Positions 43,005 through 53,999 are shown, counted from the first letter of the stretch. The stretch is DNA of 64,000 nucleotides from Heloderma charlesbogerti (GCA_026122225.1 JANEZZ010001855.1:124001-188000); one strand, 5' to 3'. A program made the numbers and translations. Notes: a model not told the origin generated them from the sequence alone.

Positions 43005-43232
43005 CTCCACTGGTTTCTGAGAAGCATCTCATTTAACAATAGTGCTGGGGAAAAGGTATCTTTTGACCAAAATGGGGATTTAATAGATGGATTCGATATT
43101 ATCAACTGGGTCATATTCCCAAACCAATCTTTTCAGAGAGTCAAGGTTGGGAGGATAGACCCCAGCGCTCCTCACAATGTGGTGTTCGCCTTACATGAGG
43201 ATGCTATCACATGGCACAGCAGGTACAACCAG
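43005..43232 (+). pseudogene. V2R exon 4, inverted orphan copy
   Basis: 228 nt with both splice sites (TTTCAATTTAG before, GTAGGCC after) and an open frame, [20 protein letters not shown] to [12 protein letters not shown]. It differs from exon 4 of the intact gene at a few residues (for example WVIFPN, ALHEDA). It is on the plus strand, with no other plus-strand V2R exon nearby; a 6.3-kb retrotransposon follows 47 bp after the donor. Confidence 0.9.
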
Positions 43233-44189
43233 GTAGGCCCCCTCCACATTTCTGGGAGTACCCAGCAGTCATTTCAGATATACCCTAACCCCGGCGCCAG
43301 TTTGTCTGGCCGAAAGGGGGGGGGCATTGCGGGCAGGTGGGGTGACAAGTCGCAGGAGCCTCTGATTGGTGCACCCCAGTGGCTCCACCATGCAAGGAGG
43401 GGCAGGCTGAGTTGCCTTAAACTCAGCCCCCCTCCTAATCTCAGCACTCTGGCTCGAAGCAGCTGGAGGCAGCTACAGATCCGCTCGATGAGAGACACCT
43501 GCCTACGAGGACCGGCTTCATCGTGCATTGCGTGCCGATCCTGGATTCCGCACCGGCGCTTCCCGTGGCTCCAGGGCAGCCGTCGCTCGCCGCAGGGGGC
43601 GCACGCAATCAGGTGCAGCTCCTTCGTCTCCCGGCCTGCCTAGCCAGCAGGAGCACCGGCATTGGTTGGCGCCTGTCGCCGCCGGCGCTTACTGCCCTCC
43701 GAGGGCGCCGGCGCTCGCAGCAGTAACACGCCTGCCCACCCTTTACCTCCTCTCTCGCCTCCTCCCTCGCTGGCAACTCGGAGTGCCTGCTGCAGCTCCG
43801 CGTTGCCGGTGCTCACGGCGGGGGCGTACATTTTTGGGCGCCGCCGCCCCTTCTTGATGGCGCTTGCCATGCCGGCGGGAGCACCGGCGGGTGTGGCAGT
43901 GGTGCGTGCTCGGGCGCAGCACCTGTTGTCACCAGCACTTACCGCCCTGCAGGGGCACCGGCGCTCACGGCGGCGGCACCCTTCTCCCTTCGGCGCGGCG
44001 GCACAGTGGCTGGCACCCGCTGGACCTGCTCTTACGGCTGCCGGTGCACAGCACTTTCTTGGAGGTGGGAGCAATTGCTCTAAGTGCCGCTCCATCTCGC
44101 GACCCTTCTCACCCCTTTGCGCCGCCACCACCACTTGCGCGGCGGTGGGCGCAGTCCCAGGCTGCACCTGCAGTTGCTTGTCGGCGGCG

Positions 44190-44306
44190 GCCGCAGGCTC
44201 TGGATGGGCCTGTTGGCGGCCTTGCCAGGTAGTGTCATCCCGCTCTTTCAGGTGCTCCTGGGGTCCCCTTTGCCAGCAGCTGCTGGCTCTGGATGGGCCT
44301 GTTGGG
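44190..44306 (+). repeat. Short tandem-type duplication in the GC-rich Ngaro leader
   Basis: GGCTCTGGATGGGCCTGTTG occurs at about 44195 and 44285, roughly 90 bp apart. Surrounding GC-rich sequence also repeats loosely (GGAGCACCGGC-GG, GGCGCTTACTGCCCT). These may be remnants of Ngaro terminal repeats. Confidence 0.4.
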
Positions 44307-44544
44307 ATCCAGCCGGCCCTGGTTTATCGCGGCAGTAAGTGGCCTCGGTCGATCGGCAGGCTGCTTGACGGGCGTGCTGCTGCCTGCAGCATGGCAACCG
44401 CTGGGCTTGCCCTCGTTTGTCCCCCATGGGCCGTCTCTTGCGGCTTCCACCGCCTGTGCCAGGTTTCTTTGGGCCTCTCAGCCCACAGGTTTGGTATGGT
44501 TGGGGGGAAGGCAATTGCGGGCTAGCGCCCCCCCTTTAACAAGC

Positions 44545-44935
44545 CTCGTGTGGCGTAGAGTGGTAGGTGGCTGTATTACACCCAAAACTCTCCCCACAAC
44601 CTGAGTTCAATCACAGCAGAAGCCGGGTCTTGGGTAGCCACCTCGGGTCAACCCAACCTTCTGAGGTCGGTAAATTGAGCACTCAGCTTGCTGGGGGAAA
44701 GGTAGTCACGACTGGGGATGGCATTGGCAGACCACCCTGCTTTAGTCTGCCATGATCACACCTGCACAAGCGACATCCCCCTAGGGGTCAGTAATGTCCT
44801 GGTGCTTGCACAGGAGGAACCTTTCCTTTCTGGAGGGGAGTCTTCTTGGCAGCCATGCGCAGCCACCTTGAGTTCTACAGTGGGGAAAATAAAACAAAAC
44901 AAAAACAGCAGGATATAAATGAAATGAACAAATGC
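44545..44935 (+). repeat. tRNA-derived SINE of the squamate (Sauria-like) type
   Basis: CTCGTGTGGCGTAGAGTGG is an A-box-like tRNA start. TTCAATCACAGCAG is a weak B box. The body CTTCTGAGGTCGGTAAATTG and CAGCTTGCTGGGGGAAAGGT is that of squamate SINEs, followed by GGTCAGTAATGTCCTGGTGC. A SINE-like tail CCACCTTGAGTTC, then GGATATAAATGAAATG, closes the stretch at about 44935 and may be a second fragment. Confidence 0.65.
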
Positions 44936-45074
44936 CTCGGGGAAAGGAAGTGGATCCTGGGAAGAGGGGGGGGGCTTGGCCTTCTGAGTAACCCCAAAGG
45001 GCTGGATTTAGCCCCCAGACTTGAGGTTTTGCACCCCATCCTAGCCTTTTTCTCCTGTGTTTCTAAGGGCTGGA

Positions 45075-45230
45075 GGCTTCCAGCCTCTTCTGATCTCAGA
45101 AACTAAGCAGGGTCAGCCCTGGTTAGTACTTAGTTGGGAGATCACCTGGGAATCAGGCTTCCTGCACTGAGCAGGGGGTTGGACTCGATGGTCTTGTAGA
45201 CCCCTTCCAACCCTATGATTCCATGAATTA
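45075..45230 (+). repeat. 5S rRNA-derived SINE with a CR1-like tail
   Basis: 45085-45157 closely follows the 3' two-thirds of 5S rRNA, including its polymerase III control region: TCTGATCTCAGAAACTAAGC, AGGGTCAGCCCTGGTTAGTA, CTTAGTTGGGAGATCACCTG. It is joined to GCAGGGGGTTGGACTCGATG and CTTCCAACCCTATGATTC, which is a CR1 3' end, so the SINE was probably moved by CR1. Not a 5S gene: the 5' third is missing and several bases differ. Confidence 0.75.
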
Positions 45231-47421
45231 ACTTCCTGGTTCAAGCGGCTCCCTGGGTTACTGTTCGGGATCCCCCTCTTGCTAACAACATCATTCCTAA
45301 TGAAGGGACGGGGCAATAGCCCAGGTAAAGCCCTGTGACGCCCCCACAAAATGGCCTCTACATAGGCACGATTCTGTGTCAGACCAATGTTGCAGGCCCA
45401 GTCTCAGCTTCCATTCTCACGCGTCTGAAGCAGCTGGATGTACTCCCGGGATCACCTCCCCTTCCCCCGGCTGTGCCCAGGTAAAGCCACAGCAGTCCAC
45501 CCCAAACAGACATGACAACAGACGCAATGTTCACTCTTGCTTTCCATTGCAGTGCGCCTGGACGCCACTGAGGCCTCCACCTTGCCTTCGCAGGCTCACC
45601 ATGGCAGCACACCGCCGCTGCAGGTGGTCCACCCTCCTGTGACACCTCCGTTGGCAGTGATCCAAGCAACATCCTCCTCCTTGTCGTTTCACCCAGGCAG
45701 CACACCACCGCTGGAGGCGGTCCGCTCTTCTGGGGCATCTCTGTCAGTAGCACCACAAGCAACATCGTCTCCCTTGCTCCCAGGGACCCAGACGCGGCTG
45801 CCCCGGATATAGGATCCCTCGCCCTGCCCCCGCCCGCTCGGGCATCCACGTAAGTGGCATATCAGATCACTACGCTAATCTGGTGAGTTACGATGCCACT
45901 GGTGCTACTCCTTCTCGTGATGGCTTTCACCTGAGGAGGTATGTGGCTGGCTAATGTCGAGGCCTTCCGCAGGAGGGCTGCCATTGACCCTTCTCTGCGC
46001 AGGGACCTGATGGACCAGGACCTTTCGCGCCAATGTCGACTCCTTCCTGGCCATGTTTCGGTGACAGATCTGGCAGTGGCCACATTCCCCAGGCTGTCTC
46101 CCGCACTGGCCCTCGGCCTATTGTGGGTCCGCTGCTTCAGCACCGTTGTCTGTGCTGGGAATACAGCCCCTAGAGTACATACTCCCAGAACCCGTGCCTT
46201 TTCCGTCGTGAGTGCTGCCTTGTAGCAGTCAGGACTCGTGCACCTCTTGTCCAATGCCTGGGGATGGTAGGGTTCCTCTTGGAAAGGCCAAGGCAGTAGG
46301 AAGCTCGGGGGCAGGCTACAGCTCCCTCCGGTGGGCCCATGCCTGGTTAGGTTGGTGCCGCTACTCCGGCTTTAAGACGCTACCCAACAGGGGGAACACG
46401 TTTTAACTGGGAATACGGTTTCATGCTAGGTTTAAGACCCCTCCCCCCTTTTTTGCTAGGTCAACATAGGCCAACCTTACCTCGTAAAAAACATTTCTCC
46501 TCGTCAGGTGTTGAGAGGTTCATGAGAGGTGGAACAAGGCAGTACTGGCAGAAGGGTTATGGCCCCCCCTTTTTTCCACACCCCGATATCTACTCTAGGG
46601 ATTTCCCTTCTCGGAATGGTGCCCAGGAAATCCTCTAGGGAGTTTGTGCTGATTCGTAACCTCTCTTCTCTGAGGGCCAGTCTGTTAATCACAAGATCCC
46701 TCATCATCTGTGCTCAGTGCGATACACCTCATCGATGCGGCAGTTGTCTTGGTTTGGGATCCCGGCCATGGGTCCCTGATGGGCATATGCTACATGGAGT
46801 ACAAAGATGGTGGTCAACTTTCTGACCTAATGCAAGTATTGCTTCCTTTTCCTTTTACCTTGGTGTCCCTTAGCTCGCAAAGGCTGTGGGCCCATCTCAC
46901 ACATCAACATTCAGTGAATCGAATCTGATACTCTTAGGCAAGATACAACTTCATAGGGTTTCCCTTGGGGGCCATGCAAGATATTGTAGGGCATCTTCTT
47001 TTCCCAGGTATGGTAGCGGCCCCTGACCGTGCCTTCTTGTGCCGGCTCAGTTTGGACAGTGCAGGGACTGCGGCTTCCGCACTATTGACCCAGGGTCACT
47101 TCTGCTGTGCGCACGTATCCATGGGCATGGCTTCAACTTTGTAGGGCTTTAATGGCACCTCCTTCTGGAGGCGTGAGCTGCTCCTCAAAGCCGGACTGCA
47201 GATTCAGTGGGTTCCGCCGCTACCCTGGGGGGTTTCAGACTCATAGGGCAGGTCCGATCATGCTGTGGGTAGTGGCCTGTAGAGTGGGGGCTGCTGCCAC
47301 TAAGCACTTTTTGGCTGACCTCATAGCCAAGTCAGTAACCCCCCCCCCTTCGGTATGACAACATGGCCACATTATTCATTCCCCGTCCTCCTGAAATCGG
47401 AGGGTCACATCATGTGTCAGG

Positions 47422-47769
47422 GTGTTTGCGCTCCAGTCTCGGTGTTACAACATCTGGTTCTGGGTCCACTATGTGCCGGGTTGGGCAAACCCAATTGTCG
47501 ATGCTTTGTCACGAAATCAGGTCAACGACTTCCGGGCCTTAGCCCCGCGGGTGCGTCCATTCCCAGATCCCATCCTTGCAGTACTATGGGAGACTGAAGC
47601 CAGGCATGCCATCCTGCATTCCATAGCTCCCAGTACAGGAGCCGCCTGCGACAGAGCAGGTAGGGTGTGCCGCGCCTTAGGCAAAGCATCAGCGTTAGGA
47701 TTCATGGCCCTTACCTGTAGATCATTGGCCGCAATTTTGCGTCTCCTTAATGAACAACAGTCTATCTGA
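47422..47769 (+). pseudogene. Ngaro RNase H end and start of the recombinase region
   Basis: A 115-codon frame contains VPGWANPIVDALSRNQVNDF and RALAPRVRPFPDPIL, the RNase H C-terminal signature (xxADALSR) typical of DIRS/Ngaro elements. The start of the next domain follows (APSTGAACDRAGRVC). Frameshifts on both sides show this copy is dead. The equivalent part of copy 1 is at about 1060-1160. Confidence 0.72.
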
Positions 47770-48555
47770 GACCATAAGTTGCATGCTAGCCGTTTAGCCT
47801 TCTGGCCCACAATGGTGGAATTCACTGACTCCATGTCAGATTTTAGGGTTCGGCGTGCAATATAGGGTTGTGCGTAGATGTTGACTACTTTAGTAGATTT
47901 TAGCCACCCTCTCTCCCCGGATACACTTTTGGGCCCCAGGGGTAATGGCGCTTACCCATTTGCGCTTTCCAGTAAGTCATTTCCCTGTTCCACGCAGCAG
48001 CCTTAACGGCCCTTTTCAAGCCCCCCTTAGGAATTCAGGGTTGATCTGGGCTCCCAAGTCCAACTTGTCCCAGAGGGCCTTGATATAATTCAAGTTATAG
48101 GTTTGGCCCAATGTAACCCACTTACGCATTTGGTGATCAAACTGATTGGTATGGCAAGGGCACGGCAGTGGCCCACGACCAAATGCAAGTCAATGGGTTA
48201 TGCCCCGTCGGGGCCTTATGGGTTTTATGGAATGCCGTGGGTCCGAGGAGCGTCCTCCATTTTTATCACTTCAACGATTTACCGTTGACATAAGGGCAAT
48301 TGGGGCAGTTCCTACATTAGCTCTACCCCACTACACCTAGGTAATTTGCAGTTTAGAACCCACTGTTGTTACATTGAAGCAGTCTCCATGGTAGCCGCCA
48401 GAGGTTTATTTCACAGGCACATTATGGCAGTTTGAAAATGGGGCTTCACAGCATTCCGGCCTGTGTTTGCGAGTTGTCTGCTTCTTTCTGACACAATTTT
48501 GCTTTGCTTGCCCTAATGTGCTTATTCCTTAGACCAGCAGACTCGACGTACGCCG

Positions 48556-49140
48556 GAACGGGTGCTCTTACATGGGCACGTTATGATGTCTTGAGCTGCA
48601 CAAGGGGCTTGTATGTTGTCTTCGGACTTCAGCTTCTGTCACTCCGACACATTAAGACCCAGCGGCTTCACAGACGAGGCATATGGTGGGAGTCCCCCTG
48701 CCTCACCCTGTTCCACCAAAATTTGTCAGTCTTCCTCCGCAGGTTCAGATGTTGCACATTGAGAGGAATGACTTCGGCTGTAAGCCAGGCAAGGACCTGA
48801 TTAAACAGGCCTTGGTTGAGGTGCAGGTGGTCCGGCATACCTGGCTGGAAGTAGCCTATTGCAGCCCTCACTGCTCCCATGGATCAATGGGAAGGAATGG
48901 AATGACGTTGCCAGTGGCAGGGTACGTCAAAAAGTGCACAGAGAAATGGCTTATGGCCTATGCGAATGAGGTGATGGATGCACCACCCGCCAGGAACTTC
49001 TGTGGACATGGAGGGAGCGTTACAGGAAGGACGGTGTCCGCCTGTCTCATGTAGTGAATTGAATAACATATTTCTGTCTGATCTGCAAAGGGGCCTGCGG
49101 GAAGTTCTTCTGCGCAGGTGGGGGGAGTTTCACAAGCTCT
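48556..49140 (+). pseudogene. SGNH-hydrolase-like domain of Ngaro copy 2
   Basis: Shares the domain of copy 1: RRGIWWE (about 48675), VQMLHIERNDFGCKPGKD (block III, with ERND for the usual GGND), VVRHTWLEV, then a frame-shifted end around 49030-49100 (DGVRLSHV-like, so the catalytic His position appears altered). More damaged than copy 1. Confidence 0.6.
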
Positions 49141-49760
49141 AGGCTTGTGACTCCTGTGGCGGCTAGGGTGGGCAAAACAGGAAAGTAGGGATGGTGTGCA
49201 TGCAGAGGCACCTTATGGTGACAGATGACGCCTGAGGCCCCCCGAATGGGTTGTGCAGCTCGGCGGGGGGATAAGGGTTGCCTAGGAGACCAACCCTACT
49301 CACTCACCCAGGTGTTGTGCGGCACCGGGTTGGGGGTGACACTGGAAGGTCTACCTTCCCCAGAAGGGGCAGTCTGGAGGGATGGCGAGATCACCACCAT
49401 CCCTCAGGCTGGGTGTGTTTTCGCCCAAGAAGTGCCAGCTAGCCACTGACACAGGTAGATGCCCATCCTAGTTACCCCTTTGCAGCTATTTCAATAAATG
49501 TGGCCCAATTTTCAACCCAAGCTTGTTGTCTGCATCTTATTTAACCCATCTCCGCTCGCAATGACATCACTTTCAAAGAAGACTGTATGGGCTATTGGAA
49601 CCTCCAACATTGCTGAAATCCATTACCTGTATAATAAAGATGTTGGTGAAATACATATTTTATATTAATTTTTAAGATCTGTATCCTGCCTTTCTAGAAA
49701 ATGAACTTGCAGCTTATTAAAAATCCCCCCCCATACTTAGTTGACCTTGTTCCTCCAGCT

Positions 49761-50099
49761 CAGGGGTGTAGAAACTTTTCAGCCTGACAACTGAATTCAA
49801 TTTTGGAGAAGCTCTCAGGGGTTGCATTCCAGTGGTGGGTGGGGCCAAAGGCAAAAAGGATGGAGCCAAAATACCAAAATTACAAGCACATTTTACCTTA
49901 AAGCTCTTACTGTCCATCACTAAGCCTCAGGAGAAACATTTCAGCCTTTTAGAATGGGAAAACTGTGCAAAAGCCAGGAAGCCACTGAACACTCTGCATT
50001 CAGGAGAATTGGGTAGATCATCAGAAGAACCCAGGAGGGCTGTATTGGGACCCTGAGTGGGCCATATTTGGTCCACAGCCCTGAGGTTCAGCACCTCTG
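49761..50099. mobile_element. hAT-like non-autonomous element, CAGGGGTG ends
   Basis: Starts CAGGGGTGTAGAAAC and ends GTTCAGCACCTCTG, the usual hAT tip type. Flanks CTCCAGCT (49753-49760) and CTCTAGCC (50100-50107) agree at 6 of 8. About 340 bp, no coding capacity. A different hAT family from NP-hAT. Confidence 0.7.
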
Positions 50100-50443
50100 C
50101 TCTAGCCTCTAGGTGTCTGCAGAGCTCAGGTTGTCACTCTTCCCCTCATTTCTGTGGCCCAGGTCCAAGGCTAGTTGCAGTCTCCAGTGGTCCAGCAGTA
50201 TAGTGCTGCAGATAGCCCCACCTACTTCCCACCCAATCCTCCCTCACGGGGTGCTGCCAGCCAGCATTCCTTCTTTGCTTGCTTACTTGCTTGCCTCCAT
50301 CACTCTTCCATCCTGCTGGCAACAGCCTGGCAGGGCTGAGGATAGACAGAGGCCTCTGACATCAGAGCTCTCCATCATTTGGTCATCTAGCTCACAGGAT
50401 TGCTCTCTTAGTTTGCAATTGATTCTCCTGTGAAGATAGATCC

Positions 50444-50705
50444 TTACTGCAGTCCTATGCAGATTTACTTGGAAATAAGTCGGTCTTCAGTTGGGCTTAC
50501 TCCTTAGTAAGTGTTTTGTGTGTGTGTGTGTGTGTGTGTATTTAGGATTATAGTCTTAGAATGTTGATAACTCAGAGGCATGTAAGGCAATTCAGCTGCA
50601 AATGAACATTTGCAGCACAATCCTAAAAATGTCTTCTCAGAAGTAAGTCCCATTGGGTTAAGTGGGACTTGCATCCAGGTAAATGTGCATAGGATTGCAG
50701 CCTTA
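50444..50705. repeat. Two AATCCTAT-type MITEs with a (GT)n tract
   Basis: ACTGCAGTCCTATGCAGATT begins the first, interrupted by (GT)n at 50514-50540. The second (about 50611-50703) runs from GCACAATCCTAAA through AGTAAGTCCCATTGGGTTAA to TGCATAGGATTGCAGCC. Same family as 17168-17262. Confidence 0.6.
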
Positions 50706-50999
50706 GTTTCAAAATCTTGGTTTACCAAATTGAGAGGTCACAGAGGGCCAAAGGAGATGTTCACTTGACACATAGCATCCAACTATGTATCACGGTTTTC
50801 CTTAAATGTTCACATGCACATGGGGGGGGGGGAATTACAGGAAATGCGGCACCTGTGCATGTGGCTAAAACACTTAGGAAAAGCTTCCCAGTTGGCATCT
50901 AGTTTGACCCTGAAGAGACAGAAATGTTCCTGAATACTGACAATTCTTTGAACATGGGCAAAATGAATGGAGATACATGTGTCTATATACAGGCCCTAC

Positions 51000-51226
51000 C
51001 TGGTTAAACCTGCTGGGCCACATGATGAAATCTTCACAAATACTGAAGACATTATTTGGGGGAGCGCAGGGGTGAATCTGCTGACTCTGACTCTAAGGAA
51101 GGACTGGTTTGGGAATGTGAGCCAGTTGATAATATCGAATCCAGCTACTAACTCCCCATTTTTGTCAAAGGAAATCTTGTCCCCAGCACTGTTGTTGAAT
51201 GAGACAATTCTCAGAAAGTGGTGGAG
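51000..51226 (-). pseudogene. V2R exon 4, frameshifted orphan
   Basis: 227 nt against 228 in the intact exon, with acceptor CCAATTTAG and donor GTAGGGCC kept. It reads [20 protein letters not shown] and [14 protein letters not shown] normally. After RVSRFTP the matching residues ([17 protein letters not shown]) continue in another frame, so one base was lost. It is more diverged than the inverted copy at 43005 and must come from another V2R paralogue. No other exons are found around it. Confidence 0.9.
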
Positions 51227-51457
51227 CTAAATTGGAAGAAAGAAAAAGAAAGAATGATAAAAATACTTTATAGTGATGTATAAAAAGATGTAAGTAAAAA
51301 TAGGTTTATAACCACAGGGCCTCGCTCCTGTCAGATTAGTTTTCTTCAAAATGGTAAAAGTATTTATGTAGTAAGTAATTGTAATTTACTATTGTAAGCA
51401 ATAGTAGATAGGAGAAATAAAATCAAGACAAAGTCATCTCCAGAAGTGTAATTGTAT

Positions 51458-51514
51458 GAAGAAGAAGAAGAAGAAGAAGAAGAAGAAGAAGAAGAAGAAG
51501 AAGAAGGAGAAGAA
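51458..51514 (+). repeat. (GAA)n microsatellite
   Basis: About 17 GAA repeats with one GGA near the end. Confidence 0.9.
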
Positions 51515-51704
51515 ACAAAGGAGTAGGACAAGTTGAATTATTCAAAACCTTCAAGGTGGTATGAGAGAGACTTTGTTGTTTAGGGCATGGATATGTTAAT
51601 TCCTATTCCCCCTGTTGTCTCTAGGGGTGGGGAGAATAATAGCTCCACATTTTGGAGCAAATATAACCAATTCACACCTCCCAGAACACTGGTCCAATCA
51701 GAAA

Positions 51705-52331
51705 TAGAGATGTTGGAGAATTCTGCCACAGACTCCAGTGAGGCCAAATTCTTTAGAATCTGGGCCCCCGGAGTCCGTGGCAGAACGGACTACCCCCCCC
51801 CGCCACCCCCCAACATCCTCCCCGGAATGGAGCTCGAAATACTCGCCGGAACGGCTCCAGCAGTGGCTCCAGCGGCGACGGCTCCGGGCCGTCTTCCAGC
51901 CGCTGCTGGGCTGCTGCAGCTGCAAATGGCGGCCGTCATAGCGGCTGCCATTTGGGTCCCTGCATTAGGCTGTGATAGGCTATGTAAATACTTACAGAGC
52001 CTATCACGGCAAAGAGCAGGGGCGCAAATGGCAGCCGCTATGCCATTTGTGCCCCTGCTCTTTGCCGTGATAGGCTTTGTAAATACTTGTGTAGCCTATC
52101 ACGGCCTAATACAGGGACGCAAATGGCGGCTGCTACGATGGCCGCCATTTGCGGCCACAGCAGCCCAGCAGCGGCCGGAAGTCCAGCTGCAGCCAGCCCC
52201 AGCCAGAGGCTCCGCGGCCTTGCCATGGAGCAAAGCTGGCTGGGGAGGATTCCAGGAGGGAGGGAGGGATCTCCTCCCCGCCCCCAGCGGACCCAGGCAG
52301 CAGACTGGTTAGTGGCATTTGTACATCCCTA
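51705..52331. mobile_element. NP-hAT element 11
   Basis: Begins TAGAGATGTTGGAG (one change from the family tip) and ends GTACATCCCTA. Flanks ATCAGAAA (51697-51704) and ATCAGAAC (52332-52339) are 7/8 identical. It belongs to the short subfamily: two TAGGCT-TGTAAATACTT hairpins, CAAATGGCAGCC and its complement, and GC-rich GAATTCTGCCAC and AGCCGGC-type ends. The TAGTCTACGTAAA centre is absent. Confidence 0.85.
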
Positions 52332-52339
52332 ATCAGAAC

Positions 52340-53640
52340 ATAGATATGTTGGTTAGTCTAGAGTTCTGTGAAACTCTCAGCTGCATGGTTCATCTACTCA
52401 CACTTTATGAGGTAGCTTGATTCCCCCCCTTTCTTTTTTACAAGTTCAGCAGCTGCTTGAAGCAGATAGAAATGTGGCACTTCTAAATATGCTCCAGGAA
52501 GCAGGACTCACTGTGTGTGCAAGTGGGATGAGTGCTGCAGCCAGAGAGTGTGGGGCAATCATCTGGAGGTGGTGGAGAGAGAGAGGGATGAGCACTTTGA
52601 CCTTCAGGGATGCTACCTGCCAGGTCTCGCCTATCAGACAAAATGTAACAGGTGTGTGGATAGATGATGTGATTTGTCAAGGGAGGGATGGGCCAAAAGA
52701 GGGCTGATTATTGGCCCATGCAGTGCTTCTTCTGATTGGCTCAGGTGTACCCAAATTGGGGGAGGGGGTGCTCACCTTTTCTTAGTGTGGGGCTATGACC
52801 TAGATTTGAACGTGGAACTCCCTGCATATAAAATGTAACATTGCATGTAAAATGCAAGCTGTTCTACCAGGCTAGGGCTTCTTGCTCCTGGTGTCTATGA
52901 ATGGGTCTTGGTTGGGACAAATCTCCTACACTGTGTCTGATGCGTGTTTGCTTCCCTTTTGCCCCTGAAATGACTTTTGTGTGTACACTAGGAATGTAAA
53001 TGATAAGTGGGGCCATATTCACCCCATCTCCCTGTTGGGGCTCAGATTTCTATCTCTCACTTTCCAGCTTCATGCATATGAGAGTGAGACACTGGAAGCT
53101 GCTGCTCTCAGTGTGTGTCTGTGACTCTCTTCATTACCTGACTTGACCTCTCTCTTTGGCTTCTTGTCAAAATAATATTTCCCTCCATCAGAAGGTCTTG
53201 AACCCCTATCCGAGAAGGGCTGTATGTCCTCTCTGCAGGCATACTGTTCCAGAAGCTATGTGGCTACTATCTTCTGTGGGATCTTCTTCAGTCATGATTG
53301 GTTGCAGAACTGGGGCTAATGGATTGAGGGCATCATCTTGCATTGTGTGTGTATGGTGATGCAGGGGTGTACGTTGGAGGCATATCCCTATCATCATGAG
53401 TTCTTTGGGTCTCCTTCATGTGTAAGTGAGTGGCATGTGGATGTGAGTGACAGCACAGTTCCTGATTGGTATGCGCAAGCAGTGTTTCAATTTCAAATTA
53501 TGCGGTTCTTTTGTGCACACTTTTTAAACATATGCATTTCTTTACTCCCTTTTTGTATATCACAAATTCCAGAAAAGTTAGGATTTTAAAGCTTGAGTGC
53601 ATCCAGTTCATGTTCAGGTTTGGTAACTGTGTGTGTGTTT
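52340..53640. other. Intergenic, no gene or clear repeat
   Basis: Read on both strands without finding a V2R exon, LINE domain or palindrome. Frames are short and without family features. Confidence 0.4.
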
Positions 53641-53724
53641 TTTTTAATTTTAATTTTTTGTGAACCACCCAAAGAGCTTTGGCTATTGGGCGGTATAGAA
53701 ATAAATAAATAAATAAATAAATTG
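53641..53724 (+). mobile_element. L2 3' tail fragment
   Basis: TTTTGTGAACCACCCAAAGA and GCTTTGGCTATTGGGCGGTA followed by (AAAT)n is the same 3' end as the L2 at 13495-13557. Confidence 0.8.
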
Positions 53725-53999
53725 GTAAGTTTACATTGCAATGCAAACTGAACAAATTTCCTATCCATCCCTACCGAGATCCAACCCAGATTTCAGAATG
53801 TGCTTTCAATATCTCTGTAGCAGTATAATTCAAAATGTTCCCATTTACTGTGAAATGATAGCATTACAAATGCACAGTTTTAGAAAATGTGTATTTATTC
53901 ATGAAGTTTTACCTCATTTTTCCCTTGAAAAAAATGAGTCACTCAAAGTGGCTTCCAAAATGTAAAAAACATTTTTTAAAAATGAGAATGTGTACAGTG

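Larger units (their letters stand above)
41397..43279 (+). repeat. Inverted duplicate of the V2R exon-4 region
   Basis: Reverse-complement match to about 26552-27690 of the intact gene, running from intron 3 through exon 4 into intron 4. Landmarks are TCTCAGATTATAAGACATGT at 41413 (complement near 27660) and GAGTACCCAGCAGTCATTTC at 43256 (complement near 26570). It is interrupted by NP-hAT element 10 and cut off at 43279 by the second Ngaro-like element. Confidence 0.88.
43280..49562 (+). mobile_element. Ngaro-like (DIRS-order) retrotransposon, copy 2, decayed
   Basis: Plus-strand element of about 6.3 kb starting in the CCCCGGCGCCAGTTTGTCTG region directly after the inverted V2R piece and ending with the same tail as copy 1. 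The first 1.2 kb is very GC-rich with internal repeats. SINE insertions occupy 44545-45230. Gag-like or leader sequence with no clear domain runs to about 46400, then decayed RT (46520-47090), RNase H (47360-47560), a recombinase region (47600-48500) and an SGNH-like domain (48556-49140). Boundaries are approximate and no split direct repeats were proven. Confidence 0.68.

Noticed and set aside
42818..43036. Separate small protein upstream of the inverted exon 4
   Set aside because: The frame crosses the V2R intron 3 acceptor and uses the wrong frame for the exon; the matching minus frame occurs in the parent copy by descent.
43662..44525. 287-codon plus-strand frame with an overlapping 175-codon minus frame
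   Set aside because: Ala/Arg/Pro-rich translation of a GC-rich repeat leader that is open in several frames; no recognisable domain. Treated as part of the Ngaro copy.
45075..45230. Genuine 5S rRNA gene
   Set aside because: The 5' third is missing, several bases differ, and a CR1 tail is attached.
51587..52312. 241-codon plus-strand frame
   Set aside because: It runs from flanking DNA into NP-hAT element 11 and reads through its hairpins; composition is that of the element.
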